From Sipunculus nudus (taxonomy: Eukaryota; Annelida; Sipuncula; Golfingiida; Sipunculidae), in contig CM049322.1 of the NCBI GenBank assembly GCA_026874595.1, positions 30,443,340 to 30,507,339 of the forward strand: 64,000 nt of DNA, in the 5' to 3' direction. Within the stretch, counting starts at the first letter, position 1, and each line of letters begins with the position of its first letter. A program made the position numbers and the translations under genes. The notes beneath the pieces were generated by a model. The model saw only the letters and a list, made by a program, of their open reading frames with translations, made no database searches and was not told the origin of the DNA. Shown here piece by piece: positions 25,703 through 37,555 of the stretch.

Positions 25703-26877
25703 TTGTATCCGCCAAAACAGAGTTTTGTGGATACTATGTTTTCAGCTGCACGCCGCCGCCGCGTAGGTGTCTGGAAAACTCCTCCATAACCGCTGGGCGG
25801 AATTTTACGAAACCCGGGATTATGTTCAGGTCACATGTGAACTGCTGTGCCCCGATTTTGTTTTGACCTCTGACCTTTCCTCTGCGCTCTGCGTCAGTTT
25901 GTGCGTCTGTTTCCACACATAAACCCACATCTCGGGAACTGTTTGACCAATCAGGAAAATTTTTTTGCACAAATGTAGCCCTTGGAGAGCTTTATAGCAT
26001 ACACAAAAAATGGTGGCGCCAACTGCAACCATGTTTGCACAGTGTCCATCTGTTCGTCTGCCTTCGGTTAAAATCACTCATATCTCTGCAGTGGTTTGAC
26101 TAATTCACCTGAAATTCAGCATGCGTATACATCCTGGACACCTTTTCTGATTTTATGACAGGTGGCGCCACCTACATTAACGTTTACGCTGCAGACATCC
26201 AAGCTCATATCTCAGGAACCGTTTGACCGATTGAGCCAAAATTTTGCATGTGTATAGATCTCACATAGCTCTGTATCATAGGCAAAACTGGTGGTGCCAC
26301 CTGCAGCCATTTTTGCACAGCTCTGGTCTATTTGTCTGCCATGGGATAAAATCACTCATATCTCTGCAGTGGTTTGACATATCTACCTAAAATTTTGCAG
26401 GTTTATACATCCCCGAGAGCTCTCTTGATTTTATGACAGGTGGCGCCACCTACATTCTACATTTATGCAGCAGATATCCAAGCTCATATCTTGGGAACCG
26501 TTTGACCGATTGGGCCAAAGTTTTGCATGTGTATAGTTCTCACATAGCTCTTTATCATACGCAAAACTGGTGGCTCCACCTGCAGCTATTTTTGCACAGC
26601 TTCCATCTGTTTGTCTGCCAAGGGCAAAAATCACTCATATACATGTAGTGGTTTGACTTATCTGCCTTAAATTTTGCATATGTATACAACTTGGACAGCT
26701 TTCTGGATTTTGTGGTAGGTGGCGCAACCTACATACACAATTGGGCTGCAGACATCCATGCTAATATGCAACACTTCACTCTATTTCCCCTTGCCACTCA
26801 ATCCATGCCTGACTTCACCCGTTCCACTCTGATTTAGGCGGATACACGTAGTCGCTTGTCGACTACCCGTATTCTAG
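25703..26877 (+). mobile_element. X-type Helitron2-like element (copy 1)
   Basis: The 5' end GTATCCGCC (with AAAAC/GTTTT and GGATAC making a hairpin) recurs as GGCGGATAC near the 3' end (about 26838). It is followed by the hairpin GTAGTCG-CTTGT-CGACTAC and the terminus ATTCTAG. The body has repeats with CTCATATCTC, CCGTTTGACCGATTG and GGTGGCGCCACC. The paralogous empty site is intact at about 54447-54462 (CAATAATTCTTGCATG), which shows precise insertion with no target-site duplication beyond ambiguous Ts. Non-coding. Confidence 0.8.
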
Positions 26878-27197
26878 TTCTTGCATGTATTTCCTTGATT
26901 TTTGCTATATATTTTGATCTTATATTTGCCCTTTGTGGAGTTCTTTTTGAGACTGACAGGTTTCAAGCAGGCTGTTGGAATAGTTCCTGATAGCTTAACA
27001 ATCATGCATTTTCCTCAGACCATCAATTCACTGTGTTTTAACCAGACATAGGTGATATATATTTGTGTTGTCATAGAAAATTTTCAACAAATTGGCAAAT
27101 TGGTTCTTCAAAATTTGACTGGAAGTTGTGAATCTCAGTCCATGATGTCACAGGTCATGCTTGGCAGCTGAGCGTCATGACCCATGGGTCACTTGTT
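26878..27197. repeat. Duplicated segment S, right part (copy 1), ending in an E-type 3' terminus
   Basis: It matches 54455-54488 plus 57083-57366, and is uninterrupted where copy 2 carries a Y element (CTATATATTTTGATCT at about 26904). It ends at 27165-27197 with CAGCTGAGCGTC, the perfect palindrome TGACCCATGGGTCA and CTTGTT, so segment S is probably the 3' portion of a larger E-type element. Confidence 0.75.
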
Positions 27198-28561
27198 ACG
27201 CCTTTTAATACCCCCTTAATTGCCACTTGACATTACTGTAAGCATTATAAGTCAAAAACTAATGGACAGATTTCTTTCATATTATGCACTTGTAGAGAGA
27301 TGGGTTATGGGATGAGGTCTTTTTACATTTGAGACACGACCTTTACCATGAGAGTGGCCTTGACCTTTAATGTGTCCATATTTGGTGAAAATCACACACC
27401 TCTTATGATATCTCCAATGTTAATAGCCATATGGATTTCAAACGTGACTTATGTATGGCCCACCACTAAAGTAAGAACCCTATAGGTTCTAGGGTCATGA
27501 GGTCAAAGGTAAAGGTCACTGGACTTGCATCTTAAAAGATACTGTGGATGCATTTAAAGCCAAACTTTCATCCCAGACCTTCCATCTTGAATATATAGCT
27601 CACTTGCCAATAGTGGATGATCTATATCAATTTTGGGGTCACATGGTCAAAGGTCAAGGTCACAGGACACATTTTTTAATAGATGTGGATGCATTTTCAG
27701 CCAAATATTTCATCTCAGATCTTTCATCTTGCACATATAGTTCACCTGCCAAGAGAGGAAGAACCCTATCAATTTTGAGGTCACAAGGTCAAAGGTGAAG
27801 GTCACAGGAGCAATCTGTCCAAAAATTAGTTTCTGGATGATAATTCCTGCGTTTATTGATGTATGGATTTCAAAATTGACTTGTATATGTCCCATTGTAA
27901 AGGAAGACCCGAATTGATTTTGGGGTCATGAGGTCAAAGGTCAAGGTCACAGGACACATCTTTAAAAAGACTGGATGCATTTTCAGCCAAACATTTCATC
28001 TCAGACATTTAATCTTGCACATACAGTTCCCCTGCCAATAGAGGAAGACGCCTGTCAATTGTGAGGTCACAAGGTCAAAACTGAAGGCACAGGAGCCATC
28101 TGTCCAAAAATTAGTTCCTGAGATGATAATTCAAGCTTGGATTAATATATGGATTTCAAACCTGACTTAAATATGGCCCATCAATAAATCTAGATCTCTT
28201 ATTATTTTATATATAAAAGTAGATGATCAATATCAATTTTGGGGTCACAAGGTCAAAGGTCAAGGCCACAGGAGCCATCTGTCAAAAAATTTGTTTCTGG
28301 ATGATAATTCCTGCTTTAATTGATGTATAGATTTCAAACTTGACTTATATATGTCTTACTGAAAAAACAAGACCCCAATTGATTTTGGGGTCATGAAGTC
28401 AAAGGTCAAGGTCACATCACCAACGAAGATGGAAGAAACAATAATTGCTTGCCAAGTGTCAGTATATGCTGCTAAAAATGGGGGTCTATTCTTAAAGGGC
28501 GGGGGGGCTGTACTATGTTTGGAGATACTCTGGCACCTGCGGTGCCAAGATATATCTAGTT
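27198..28561 (+). mobile_element. Y-type Helitron2-like element, 5'-truncated
   Basis: It starts inside the Y body (TTTAATACCCCC) directly after a CTTGTT terminus and ends GGAGATACTCTGGCACC, hairpin GGCACC-TGC-GGTGCC, then ATATCTAG at 28554-28560. Units of about 290 bp carry AGGTCAAAGGTCAAGGTCA-like clusters (perfect at 27931-27949). It is collinear with the complete copy at 54489-57082. No credible protein. Confidence 0.7.
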
Positions 28562-28940
28562 AAATTAATGGCCAAATCGTTCTTATATGCATCTTCTGTT
28601 TATACACAATATTGCACATTTATTTAGGGGTTGGTCACATGCTTGGTCTGTAAAACATGGACTTTCTCCAATAATTCATATTTGGTGATTTGCATTAGTT
28701 CTAATTCTGAAGAACATTCAACACTCCCAGGATCAGAACTGTCCAGATTCTATTCCATTATTCTGATTTCAAGTAATGATGCATTACTCTAGAATAATTT
28801 ATATCTCGCAGAAATTCTATATGATTATATTCATAATATAAAGTCACTGATTCATGTGAGATGCATTTGCTGTTCACCTCTCTTTCTTGATCACATTGCT
28901 GTTGACTGTTCTATCAGTGTGTCTCTACATGATATATTGA
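28562..28940. other. Unassigned single-copy-looking sequence
   Basis: No open frame, repeat or RNA recognised. Confidence 0.3.
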
Positions 28941-31234
28941 AATTTTAGGGTAACTTGTATCATGGATATAGTATATATAAATAGTGACAAACACTTACTG
29001 CAGAATTTTATGCCCTAAGGGTTTGGGTAACCCGTTTCCCAGATATAGCATATATTAATAGTGACAAACACTTTCTTTAGTTTTTCTTGCCTGAAGGGTC
29101 AGGGTAATCCGTATTCCTGATATAACATATATAAATAGTGACAAACACTTATTGGAGTATTTCATGCCCGATTGGTTAGGGTAACAGGTATCCCGGTTTA
29201 GCATATATTAAATGTGACAAACACTTATTGAGGTATTTCATGCAGGAAGGTTTAGGGTTACCCGTATCCCGGATATAGCATGTTAATAGTGACAAACACT
29301 CGTGTATTCATGCCTGAAGGATTAGGGTAACCCGTGTCCCGGATAAAGCATAAATTAATAGTGACAATTACCTACTGGAGTATTTCATTCAGAAAGGGTT
29401 AGGGTTACTCCATTCCCGGCTATAACATATATTAATAGTGACAAACACTTACTGGTATGTTTCATGCTCGAAGGGTTAGGCTAACCTGTATTCGCATATA
29501 GCATATATATTAATAGTGACAAACATAACCAGCTTCTGTGGCTTAGGGGTAGAGCACTATACCTAAAGCTGGGAGATCGCGAGTTTGAATCTCAGTTGAG
29601 GCAATTAGATTTTTCACGGACCGCCCCCACTCAGGGTGAGTGTTCTGCAGGCTTAATGGGAAAGCCATGCCCCAATGCCGTGTTTCACTCACAAACGAGT
29701 GCGCCTTATAGGGGTACCTCAGTGGTATGTCCCAGCAATAGGGATGATTTCCCACCCAAGTCCTGGAGGTGCAGTAGTCACCGGGCCTGGTTGACCCGAG
29801 GGTATGAAATGAGAGTATATGTGTGATACTCTCTGTCTTGTAGTCCTAAACATGAACTGATTTCTGCAGATGTCCATATACGTAGTTAGTGAGCATAAAA
29901 AAATGGAGGCGGTTACCTCCACCAAAAAAAATATAAAAAACATAATACTGACAAACACATACTGGAGTAATTCATATACGAAGGTTTAGGGTAAAACGTA
30001 TCTAGGATATACCATATATGAATAGTGACAAACACATATCTCCAATATTTCATGACTGAAGGGATAAGGTAACTGGTATCACGGGTATAGCATGTATTAA
30101 AAAAAGAAAAACACTTATGAAGCATTCATGGCCGCAGTATTAGGGTAACCCGTAACATGATATAGCATATATTAATAGTGACAAACACTTACTGGAGTAT
30201 TTAATGCCCAAAGTAAGGGTAAACCGTATTCCGGATATAGCATATATTACTGGTGGGAAACACTGACTGGAGTATTTCATGTCTGAAGGCAAACTGTAAC
30301 CTGTATCCCAGATAAGCATATATTAATAGTCACAAACACTTACTTTTAGTATTTCATGTCCGAAGGCTCAGGGTCAACCGTATCCAGAATATACCATATA
30401 TTAACAGTGACAAACACTTACTGGAGTATATCAAGTCAGAAGGGTTAGGATAACCCGTATCCCGGATAAAGCATACATTAATAGTGACTAACACTTACTG
30501 GAGTATTTCATGCTCGAATAGTCAGGGTAACCCGTATCCTGCATAAAGCATATATTAATAATGATAAACGCTCTCATGTCAAAGTGTTTGGCAACTCGTA
30601 TATAGCTTATACTAATAGGACGAAGACTGACTGATGTTTTTCATGCCCTAAGAGTTAGGGTAACCTGATTCCCAGGTAAACCATATATTCATAGTGACAA
30701 ACACTGGAGTAAACACTTACTTGTGTACTGGTGTATTTTATGCTCAGAGGAGTAGGGTCACCCGTATCCCGGATATTCCATATATTAATAGTGACAAACA
30801 CTTCCTATGGTATTTCATGCCCGAAGGGTTAGGGTAATCGTATCCCGGATATACATATATTAAATGTGACAAACACTTATTGGAGTATTTCACGCCTGAA
30901 GGGTTAGGGTAACCCCTATCCTGGATATAGGATACATTAAAAGTGACAAACATTACTGGAGTATTTCATGTCCAAAGGCTTAGTGTCACCCATATCCAGG
31001 ATATACCATATATTAATAGTGACAAACACACACACACAAACAACTGGAGTATTTCATGCCTGAATTGTTAGGGTAACACGTATCCCGGATTAGCATATAT
31101 TAAATGTGACAAACACTTATTGGGGATTTCATGCAGGAAAGGTTAGGGTTACCCGTATCCCGGATATAGCATGTTAATAGTGACAAACACTCGTGTATTC
31201 ATGCCTGAAGGGTTAGGGTAACCCGTATCCAAGA
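28941..31234 (+). repeat. About 78-bp satellite with TTAGGG-like core
   Basis: Roughly 25 imperfect units of the form: TAATAGTGACAAACACTTAC, TGGAGTATTTCATGCC, GAAGGGTTAGGGTAACCCGT, ATCCCGGATATAGCATATAT. The core GGGTTAGGGTAACCC is an inverted repeat (GGGTTA/TAACCC). A SINE (29529-29937) and a BEL/Pao element (from 31235) are inserted. The array resumes at 44733. Confidence 0.85.
29521..29945 (+). mobile_element. tRNA-derived SINE
   Basis: The head (29531-29605) resembles a tRNA: A box TGGCTTAGGGGTAGAGCA and B box GAGTTTGAATCTC with proper spacing. A conserved-looking middle domain (about 29650-29800) and an A-rich tail with a GGAGG/CCTCC hairpin follow. The likely 8-bp target-site duplication AAACATAA flanks it at 29521-29528 and 29938-29945. 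A second, headless copy of the middle and tail is at 33950-34262. The head is too degenerate in its stems to be called a functional tRNA. Confidence 0.8.
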
Positions 31235-31916
31235 TGTAAATGCACATAATTACTTTGTAACAAGAACATACATATTTGTTGTTTACAATAAGAAAATTAG
31301 AAACAAAAAAAAATGTATGTCATTGCTGGGGTTTGAACCAGGGACCTTCGGGTTTCAGGTGTGGCCTGCCCCCTGTTGAGCTAACTTATATAATGTTTGT
31401 TATGTCATGGTTCATATCACACAGGGTAATGACCAGAGGTCACTGTGTACAGACACTATAATCATGTGACAGTTAGATCATTTTCTGTTTGTAAGACCAA
31501 AGCAGCATAGCAGTATGACCATAGCTCCTTGTAACCTTGTGTACCCTTAGGTAGAGCCCACACAGATGTAGGTCACGTGGACATTATTGTAGCCTATTAA
31601 TGAACTGTAATAATCAACAGTAAAGGTTTGTAGCATATATTACCACAGTATAGCAATATCTTTTTCACAGAATGTATGTTAACAGTCTTGATATATGCAG
31701 GTTTCATTACATTCACTGTGTATCGGTTAACTGTCTGAGTAAAGCAACAGTATTCGACTATATACAGTTATTGATAACAGTTATTGTTGAATGGATTATC
31801 TTTGCACTTATTTAAGGACGTAATGGTTTATGTATGCACTAGTACATTGTAGAGTATTATATTTCATCTGTATTTCCTCCCACTTAGATATTTCTTACTT
31901 TCTCTTTTGTCCACTA
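31235..31916 (+). repeat. BEL/Pao 5' LTR, left part
   Basis: It matches 43789-44463. The LTR is cut at the TA at 31915-31916 by a DNA transposon and resumes at 36957. Without that insertion the LTR is about 950 bp. Confidence 0.9.
31321..31386 (-). other. tRNA-like segment within the 5' LTR
   Basis: The minus strand reads TTAGCTCAACAGGGGGCAGG (A-box-like) and, 35 bases later, GGTTCAAACCCC (B-box-like). This resembles a tRNA or tRNA-SINE head. The stems are imperfect, so it is a relic or a chance match. The equivalent segment of the 3' LTR is 43873-43938. Confidence 0.4.
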
Positions 31917-32965
31917 CCGTAAAATCTCCACTTAAAACCGCGGTTTAATCAAGAAATTCAAAATATTGAAATCAGGTTGATTTCCTATAAGCACTGTGTG
32001 GTTTATACTAGAAGGGTTTCCTGAATATCTTCCTGACAGTCATTGTTTTTGGGCCGGCGCTTGGGCGATAATATTGCAACTTTCAAAGGCTGTTCTTAGC
32101 ATGCATGGGAGCCGTGTGTAAATGTATTATTTACGATTATTTGTTATTTATAAATTAAATATTGCTGATTAGTTTTCGTGTGATATATAACTTGTTATAA
32201 AATCTTGGTAATTGTCACCAAATAATGGGCCATTTTCACAAAAAGTGACAAATAATGGTAAAGACATTTTCAAAAATTTTTTGATCAGGAATTACAATAT
32301 TTTTACACAGAAATAAAATATATGTCCTCACAAAATTTGTGTAGAAACAGCAAAGCTAGATTAGAAAATTCAACAGAAATGATACAAAAAATATTTTTTC
32401 CATTTTGTCTTTGCCATTATGACAATAACGGTAAAGACATGAAGTTTATATTTATACCATTAAAAAGATGTAAACAATATTTAAATTTATTAAAAGTCAA
32501 TCATGAGTCAGGGTAACAAAATATTTTTTCAGTTAAAGATAATTCACTAACACAAAATTAATCATGAGCTGAATAACAATATAAATTGTTTGGAATAATT
32601 AACCTTGACGTCTTTACCGTTATCAGTTGAAGTCTTTACCATTATCTCATTAACAAGACAAGTTTCAGTGTCAGCAACCTTGTAGCTGTTACATGTGAAA
32701 CCTTTCTACATATATCCAGCTTGTTTTACTGAATTTTAAAAACCAAACAAAGTAAAATAGATCACCCATGGTTGTTACTCATATACAGTTTTCTCAATGT
32801 TGAAATAACATAAGTACCTGCTCTCTTTGTATAACATAATATATTTAAAACATTCAAATTACACAAACCTAGTCTGAATGCTATTATATAAAACTTATTA
32901 CATCTTAAAAGAACATTAGTTTGTGTAAAATCTTTACTTTATTCTACTGGAAGTGGAATATTTTT

Positions 32966-33700
32966 TTTAGCTCAGCTGATTTTAGCATGCTGACCATAGT
33001 GATGGGTCTTTGTCTTTTTTCCGGTTATCCAGCTGTCCCTCCCTTAGCAAGGCACTAGTCCTAACTTTAAGACACAGAAAATTCATGCTTGAGAGACATA
33101 AAGGTCCGGGTAAATCTCCTTGGAAACACCCAAAATAAGGAAACCGTGACATATATAATGCTAGCTAAATAGCAAAAACATGTTTTGAGCACTGTGGAAG
33201 TCAACCTTTTCTGAAGTGGGAGGCCGTTGAACAAAAATTTTCCATTGGACAAATGGCTCCAGTTCTTCAAAATTATTACCATTTATTGTAATAAAATATG
33301 GTCTGCTCACTGATAATAGAGAGTTGATGAGCTAAGTAAAATATGTGGTTCCACCTGTACTTTTTCTGTTATTCTAATTGAATTTTTCTATATTTTTAAG
33401 ACTGCTTAAGTGAAGCAAATTAAAGCAAATTGTGCCAGTTTCTCAGCAGTGATTTCAAGTGTTTCCCCCAAAAAATGTGATATGCCTATTGATTATATAG
33501 ATATTCTTATCAGTTGAACAAGTGGTAGCAGCATTGTGCCACCTATTTACATGCCATTTTATTTTTATTTTGAGACTTCTAAGTTATACCAGTTGTGTAT
33601 TTTCCTGAGATGATGGTTCATGCATTTCCTGAAATTTTGTATGCTTAGTGATCATGGTTAGTGTAATTGGCTTAACAAAACAGATGACTAGAGGTCACTT
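32966..33700 (+). mobile_element. Diverged E-type element fragment
   Basis: TTTTTTTAGCTCAGCTGATT followed by a CCGG/TCC-rich stretch and TTAGCAAGGCACTAGTCC is a degenerate E-type 5' end. The body is AT-rich and poorly conserved, and no 3' terminus was identified, so the right boundary is approximate. Confidence 0.45.
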
Positions 33701-33949
33701 TTTCCAAATATTAGGCATCTATTAATTGTATTTATCCTTGACTTTTGAGACTGCCAAATTACAGCAACTGTGTCAAATTAGTACTTTTATGTATGACACT
33801 GACAGGAAGCAGTGACATATATCAGAGTATTTGCAGGTATTCTTTTTATATTAGACTATCAAACTGAAATCATGTCCATTAATCAGACATCATTCGATTA
33901 AAATTGTCCATTAATTAGAAATTATTACATCAAATTTTTAACAAGACTG

Positions 33950-34262
33950 GCCTCCACCCATGGTAAGCACTCTTAAGGCTTAATGGGATAGCTGTGCCCC
34001 AGGCCACATTTAATCGCAAACAAATCCACCTTTCGGGGTTTCCTCAGTCCTATGACCCAGCAATTGATGTGATAACACACCCAGGACCTGTAAGTGTGGT
34101 AGTCACTGGGCCTGGTTAACAGGACATAAATCATAATTGAGATGAATCGTGTGCAACCGCCCTGTTAAAGTCTTAAAATAATAGTTACATACATAGTTAA
34201 GTTAGTACTTAAGAAATGAAGATGTGTACCTGCACCAAAAATGATAAAAACAAAAAAAAAAA
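33950..34262 (+). mobile_element. SINE fragment lacking the tRNA head
   Basis: It matches the middle and tail of the SINE at 29529-29937 (AGGCTTAATGGGA, CCCAGCAAT, GTAGTCACTGGGCCTGGTT, A-rich tail) but starts after the tRNA-derived part. Confidence 0.65.
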
Positions 34263-36956
34263 CAAAAAACGTATTTGTCAGTGTCTTGGGAACTCCAAAT
34301 CCCAATTTTTTTGCCTACAATTTCAGGAAACATGTCAGACTGCACTCTCATGTAATACCAAAAAGGATTGTGTAACCAAGCACATTTAATGAGGTTAAGT
34401 GCTTTACAAGTTTCTTTTGGATTACTGATTTACACTCACAGAAATTCTAACATAAAAAGTTAAATAAATGCCACCTTAACTTGTGAATTGCTCAGGGGTT
34501 TTAATCATCCATTAAGTGCACTGATTATTTTATGCATTTTTACATCAGTTAGCTTGGTATACCTAAGTAAAGAATGCAGAGTGGAGTTCTGATGAATTCT
34601 GATGTCAACAGGTTAACTTTAGAATATCAGATGTACACAAGGCTACATCTGAAATGTGAAAAGTGAACTTGCTTTGAATGCAGATTATAGACATAAGGCA
34701 TGATCATCCCCAAGTCTGAATTGACATTCTTACTTGTTAATTCAGACAAGTAAATATTTGGTTTTTACCAAAGGTATCATGGCATTTTCCCCCAAAAATA
34801 CTCTCCTTTGTAAGCTTGATGTGAAGGGCTAAAACAATAAACAGTTTACAACTTCATGAGGAAATATGTCATATGACCTCTAACAGATGCATGGTATGTT
34901 TGATTATTTGGTGTTCCTTTTTTAAGTAGAGGCATATTCTTGTATTATCATATAAAATATATTTAATTTCTTTCTCTCTAAATAAACTGACACATAATAT
35001 TATTATACAGAAATACTGTGGCAAGGTTACAGCAATAAATTGTACATAGTGTGAGCTCAAGCTCCGGGTCTTTGTCACACCAGTCTTTACCATTAATACA
35101 TATTCACAACGGTAAAGACAGATCAAGATAACGGTAAAGACACAAATATGGCATGTAGGATATGGTTATGTACAACAGCTTGAAAAGTAGTTCCTCAACA
35201 CAGCCTAAACACTATGCATATTCAACAGTGACAGATCCTGTCATTTAACTCCTGATGATTCCATGTCTATCAATGATAACGGTAAAGACATCCAATTGTT
35301 GTGACACCCACTAACACTGTGGTTTGAAACCAACTTTTACAGTATAAAAAACACTAGCAGGGTCCTGCTTGTGGTCAGTATACCTGCTGATTCTTGTGCA
35401 GATGACATTACCTGTGAGCTTATTAAAAAATTAAGTTCAAATCTCATAATTAGCATAATATGATAACAGTAAAGACAAGCACATGTATAATTTATGGTCA
35501 CACAAAAAAGGACTTCCCATTTACATGTATTTTGTAATACCATAATCATGACATGTTTCAGCACCAATTCAAGTGATATACTTAAATAACAGATATAGTC
35601 CCAGGTGGCCTCTTTACTAAAAGTAATTATTTTCTATCTTTTAAATTGTTGTAATCAATTTTGGACATATAACGGTATGGACATTTATGTTACTAATGAT
35701 TTCAAAAATCTTTAAAAAAATGTAAATATATACCTATTCAATTTTTTTTAGTTTCCGCATTTTAGTTTATACATGACAGAATACCAAAATTGAAAAAATG
35801 ATAAAGTATAATAGATTTTAAAATGATGGACATTTCTTTACCGTTATTTGTCACATTTTGTGAAAATGGCCCTAATACGTTTACAACAACCCTGCTGTTA
35901 CACACAGCGGTCCACTTCGTTGGGCATGGTCAAGCAAAATTGAAATAAAAGCCTACTTTAAACCCAATTGCGGCATTATTTAGCAATGATTATTTGTTTA
36001 AAACGTAAAATGAATAAAAAGCTGACATCGTAAAGAGTCACGTTATAAAATCAAGTCTGAGTGCCGCCATGTGCTGAAACACCCCGGTATTCTGCTAAGA
36101 ATATTTTGAACGGCTGTACGCGGTGGGTGGTAAATAGAACAGCCACCTATTTCGTCCCAGCATGCCTTGCGCGAACACTGCCTTGACAAAATGGCTCTCC
36201 ACACGGAAACTTTCTTTAGGAAAAAAACTTACTAACCCGGACTGGCCACTTTAATTTTACCTTAAAATCACTCGTTTTCAAGCGTCACGTTTCCTATACG
36301 TGCGTATCTCGAAAAGGTAACTTCAGTTACTTTGTTATTTAGTTAAGTTGACCAGCGATGTTTTCAAATGCACCAGCAAATTGTGACATGCAGCGATGTC
36401 AACGTACGATGTGACGAAGATAATACTGAAGTAACCGGTATGAAAATGATTTGAATCTTCCGAGTAATTCCAGAAAATGGAATTTTCATACAAAATTAAG
36501 ATTTCAAAATATTACACTTTTAGAATTAAAATATACAGTGACTTGAAATGGATCAGCAGAATATTTTTTTTCCAAAATATAATGACAAATCAGTAGCAAA
36601 CAAGAATACGGCACGGAATATAAAATCTGTGTAAACAGGCAGAGGTTCACCGGCCCTTACGTCATCCCAAACTTCATGCTTGAGTGACCCTGCAAAAAAG
36701 TGTTATGATGTGTTTAAATAAAATGCCCAAGGAATTTTTAAAGTGGACAGGAATGGCCGAGTCGCAACCTACACGTGTTCATTTCTAGATGATTGCTTGA
36801 TTGTGTCTTTTGTCAAATCATCCCGTAGCGAAAGTTGGTGCGGTTTTAAAGGGGGGTTCTTAGTATTTGAGCCCCTCGCGGTGTCTCGCCTGGAATTTCG
36901 GCGAAGTCTGGGTGCGGTTTTAATCGGAAGTGCGGTTTTAAGTGGAGATTTTACGG

Positions 36957-37229
36957 TAGTTTCCAAACGTGTTCTGTGTTCCGTGTTCCATTTCAACGTC
37001 TTACGTTCCAAGTGGCAATTGTTATCATCGAGACACCATAGTATGCCAGCCATTATAAGGAACATATGTGTGCTATTGTACAACGATTCAACGTCTATTC
37101 AACGTGTTAGTGCATATTACAAAAGAAAGATGGAACTTTAGGAATATAGTCTTGGTCTCTGTGTTATTGTGTGGCAAAAGGATTATACCAGTGTGTGTGT
37201 TGAAATGTCCTAATGCAACTGCACCAACA
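36957..37229 (+). repeat. BEL/Pao 5' LTR, right part
   Basis: It matches 44462-44732 and ends ACTGCACCAACA. A TGG-beginning stretch at about 37236 just inside the LTR could be the primer binding site, but I cannot match it to a tRNA. Confidence 0.85.
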
Positions 37230-37555
37230 TTAGTTTGGAAACTCTGGGCTCAGTGTTATAGTGACCGATGTAATGAGACTGTAGCCAAGTAGTTCGTCCA
37301 TGTGACTCATACAGTATCTATATGTGCAAGAATCAAAACAGACTACCGTTATAACAATGAACATGTACACAAAACCGTCTGCTATACTGCATGCTTATAA
37401 TGCTATGATATGCATTTAAGTGAACGCAACGCTGTGAACAAATGATCGTCAGTTTGAATTTATGCGTCTCACTTCTTGTTGCATAATACAGAGACCTCCA
37501 GTCTGTGCATACAAGTTAAGTCTTCTGGTGATTTGTGATTGTGATATATTCTATC
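37230..37555 (+). other. BEL/Pao leader
   Basis: Non-coding sequence between the 5' LTR and the likely gag start at 37556. Confidence 0.5.

Larger units (their letters stand above)
32223..35876. mobile_element. Nested element with GGGCCATTTTCACAAAA inverted repeats
   Basis: GGGCCATTTTCACAAAA at 32227 has its inverted partner TTTTGTGAAAATGGCCC ending at 35872. Both sides carry TAAT (32223-32226 and 35873-35876) as a possible target duplication (or TAA, as in PIF/Harbinger). The interior repeats AACGGTAAAGACA in both orientations, notably near 32264, 32428, 32610, 35100-35140, 35278 and 35835. No transposase frame was found. It contains an E-type 5' end fragment and a SINE fragment. Confidence 0.7.
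31915..36958. mobile_element. TA-flanked DNA transposon (Tc1/mariner/pogo-like ends), non-autonomous
   Basis: Perfect 25-bp terminal inverted repeats start CCGTAAAATCTCCACTT at 31917 and end at 36956, flanked by TA on both sides. The 3' LTR keeps the unoccupied site (CCACTAGTTTCC at 44459), proving insertion with TA duplication. Near the right end GTGCGGTTTTAA occurs three times (about 36838, 36911, 36931), likely transposase-binding repeats. The outer part outside the nested element is only about 1.4 kb and has no transposase frame. Superfamily assignment rests on TA duplication and TIR alone. Confidence 0.85.

Noticed and set aside
29531-29605. Possible tRNA gene
   Set aside because: Box A and B are present but the stems are poor, and the sequence continues into a SINE body with a target-site duplication.
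28941-31234. Telomere or CRISPR-like array
   Set aside because: The TTAGGG words are embedded in a 78-bp diverged satellite, not pure tandem copies. There are no constant repeats with unique spacers, and the DNA is eukaryotic.
36743-37141. 132-codon plus-strand frame
   Set aside because: It crosses the boundary between the TA-flanked transposon and the LTR, so it is a chance frame.
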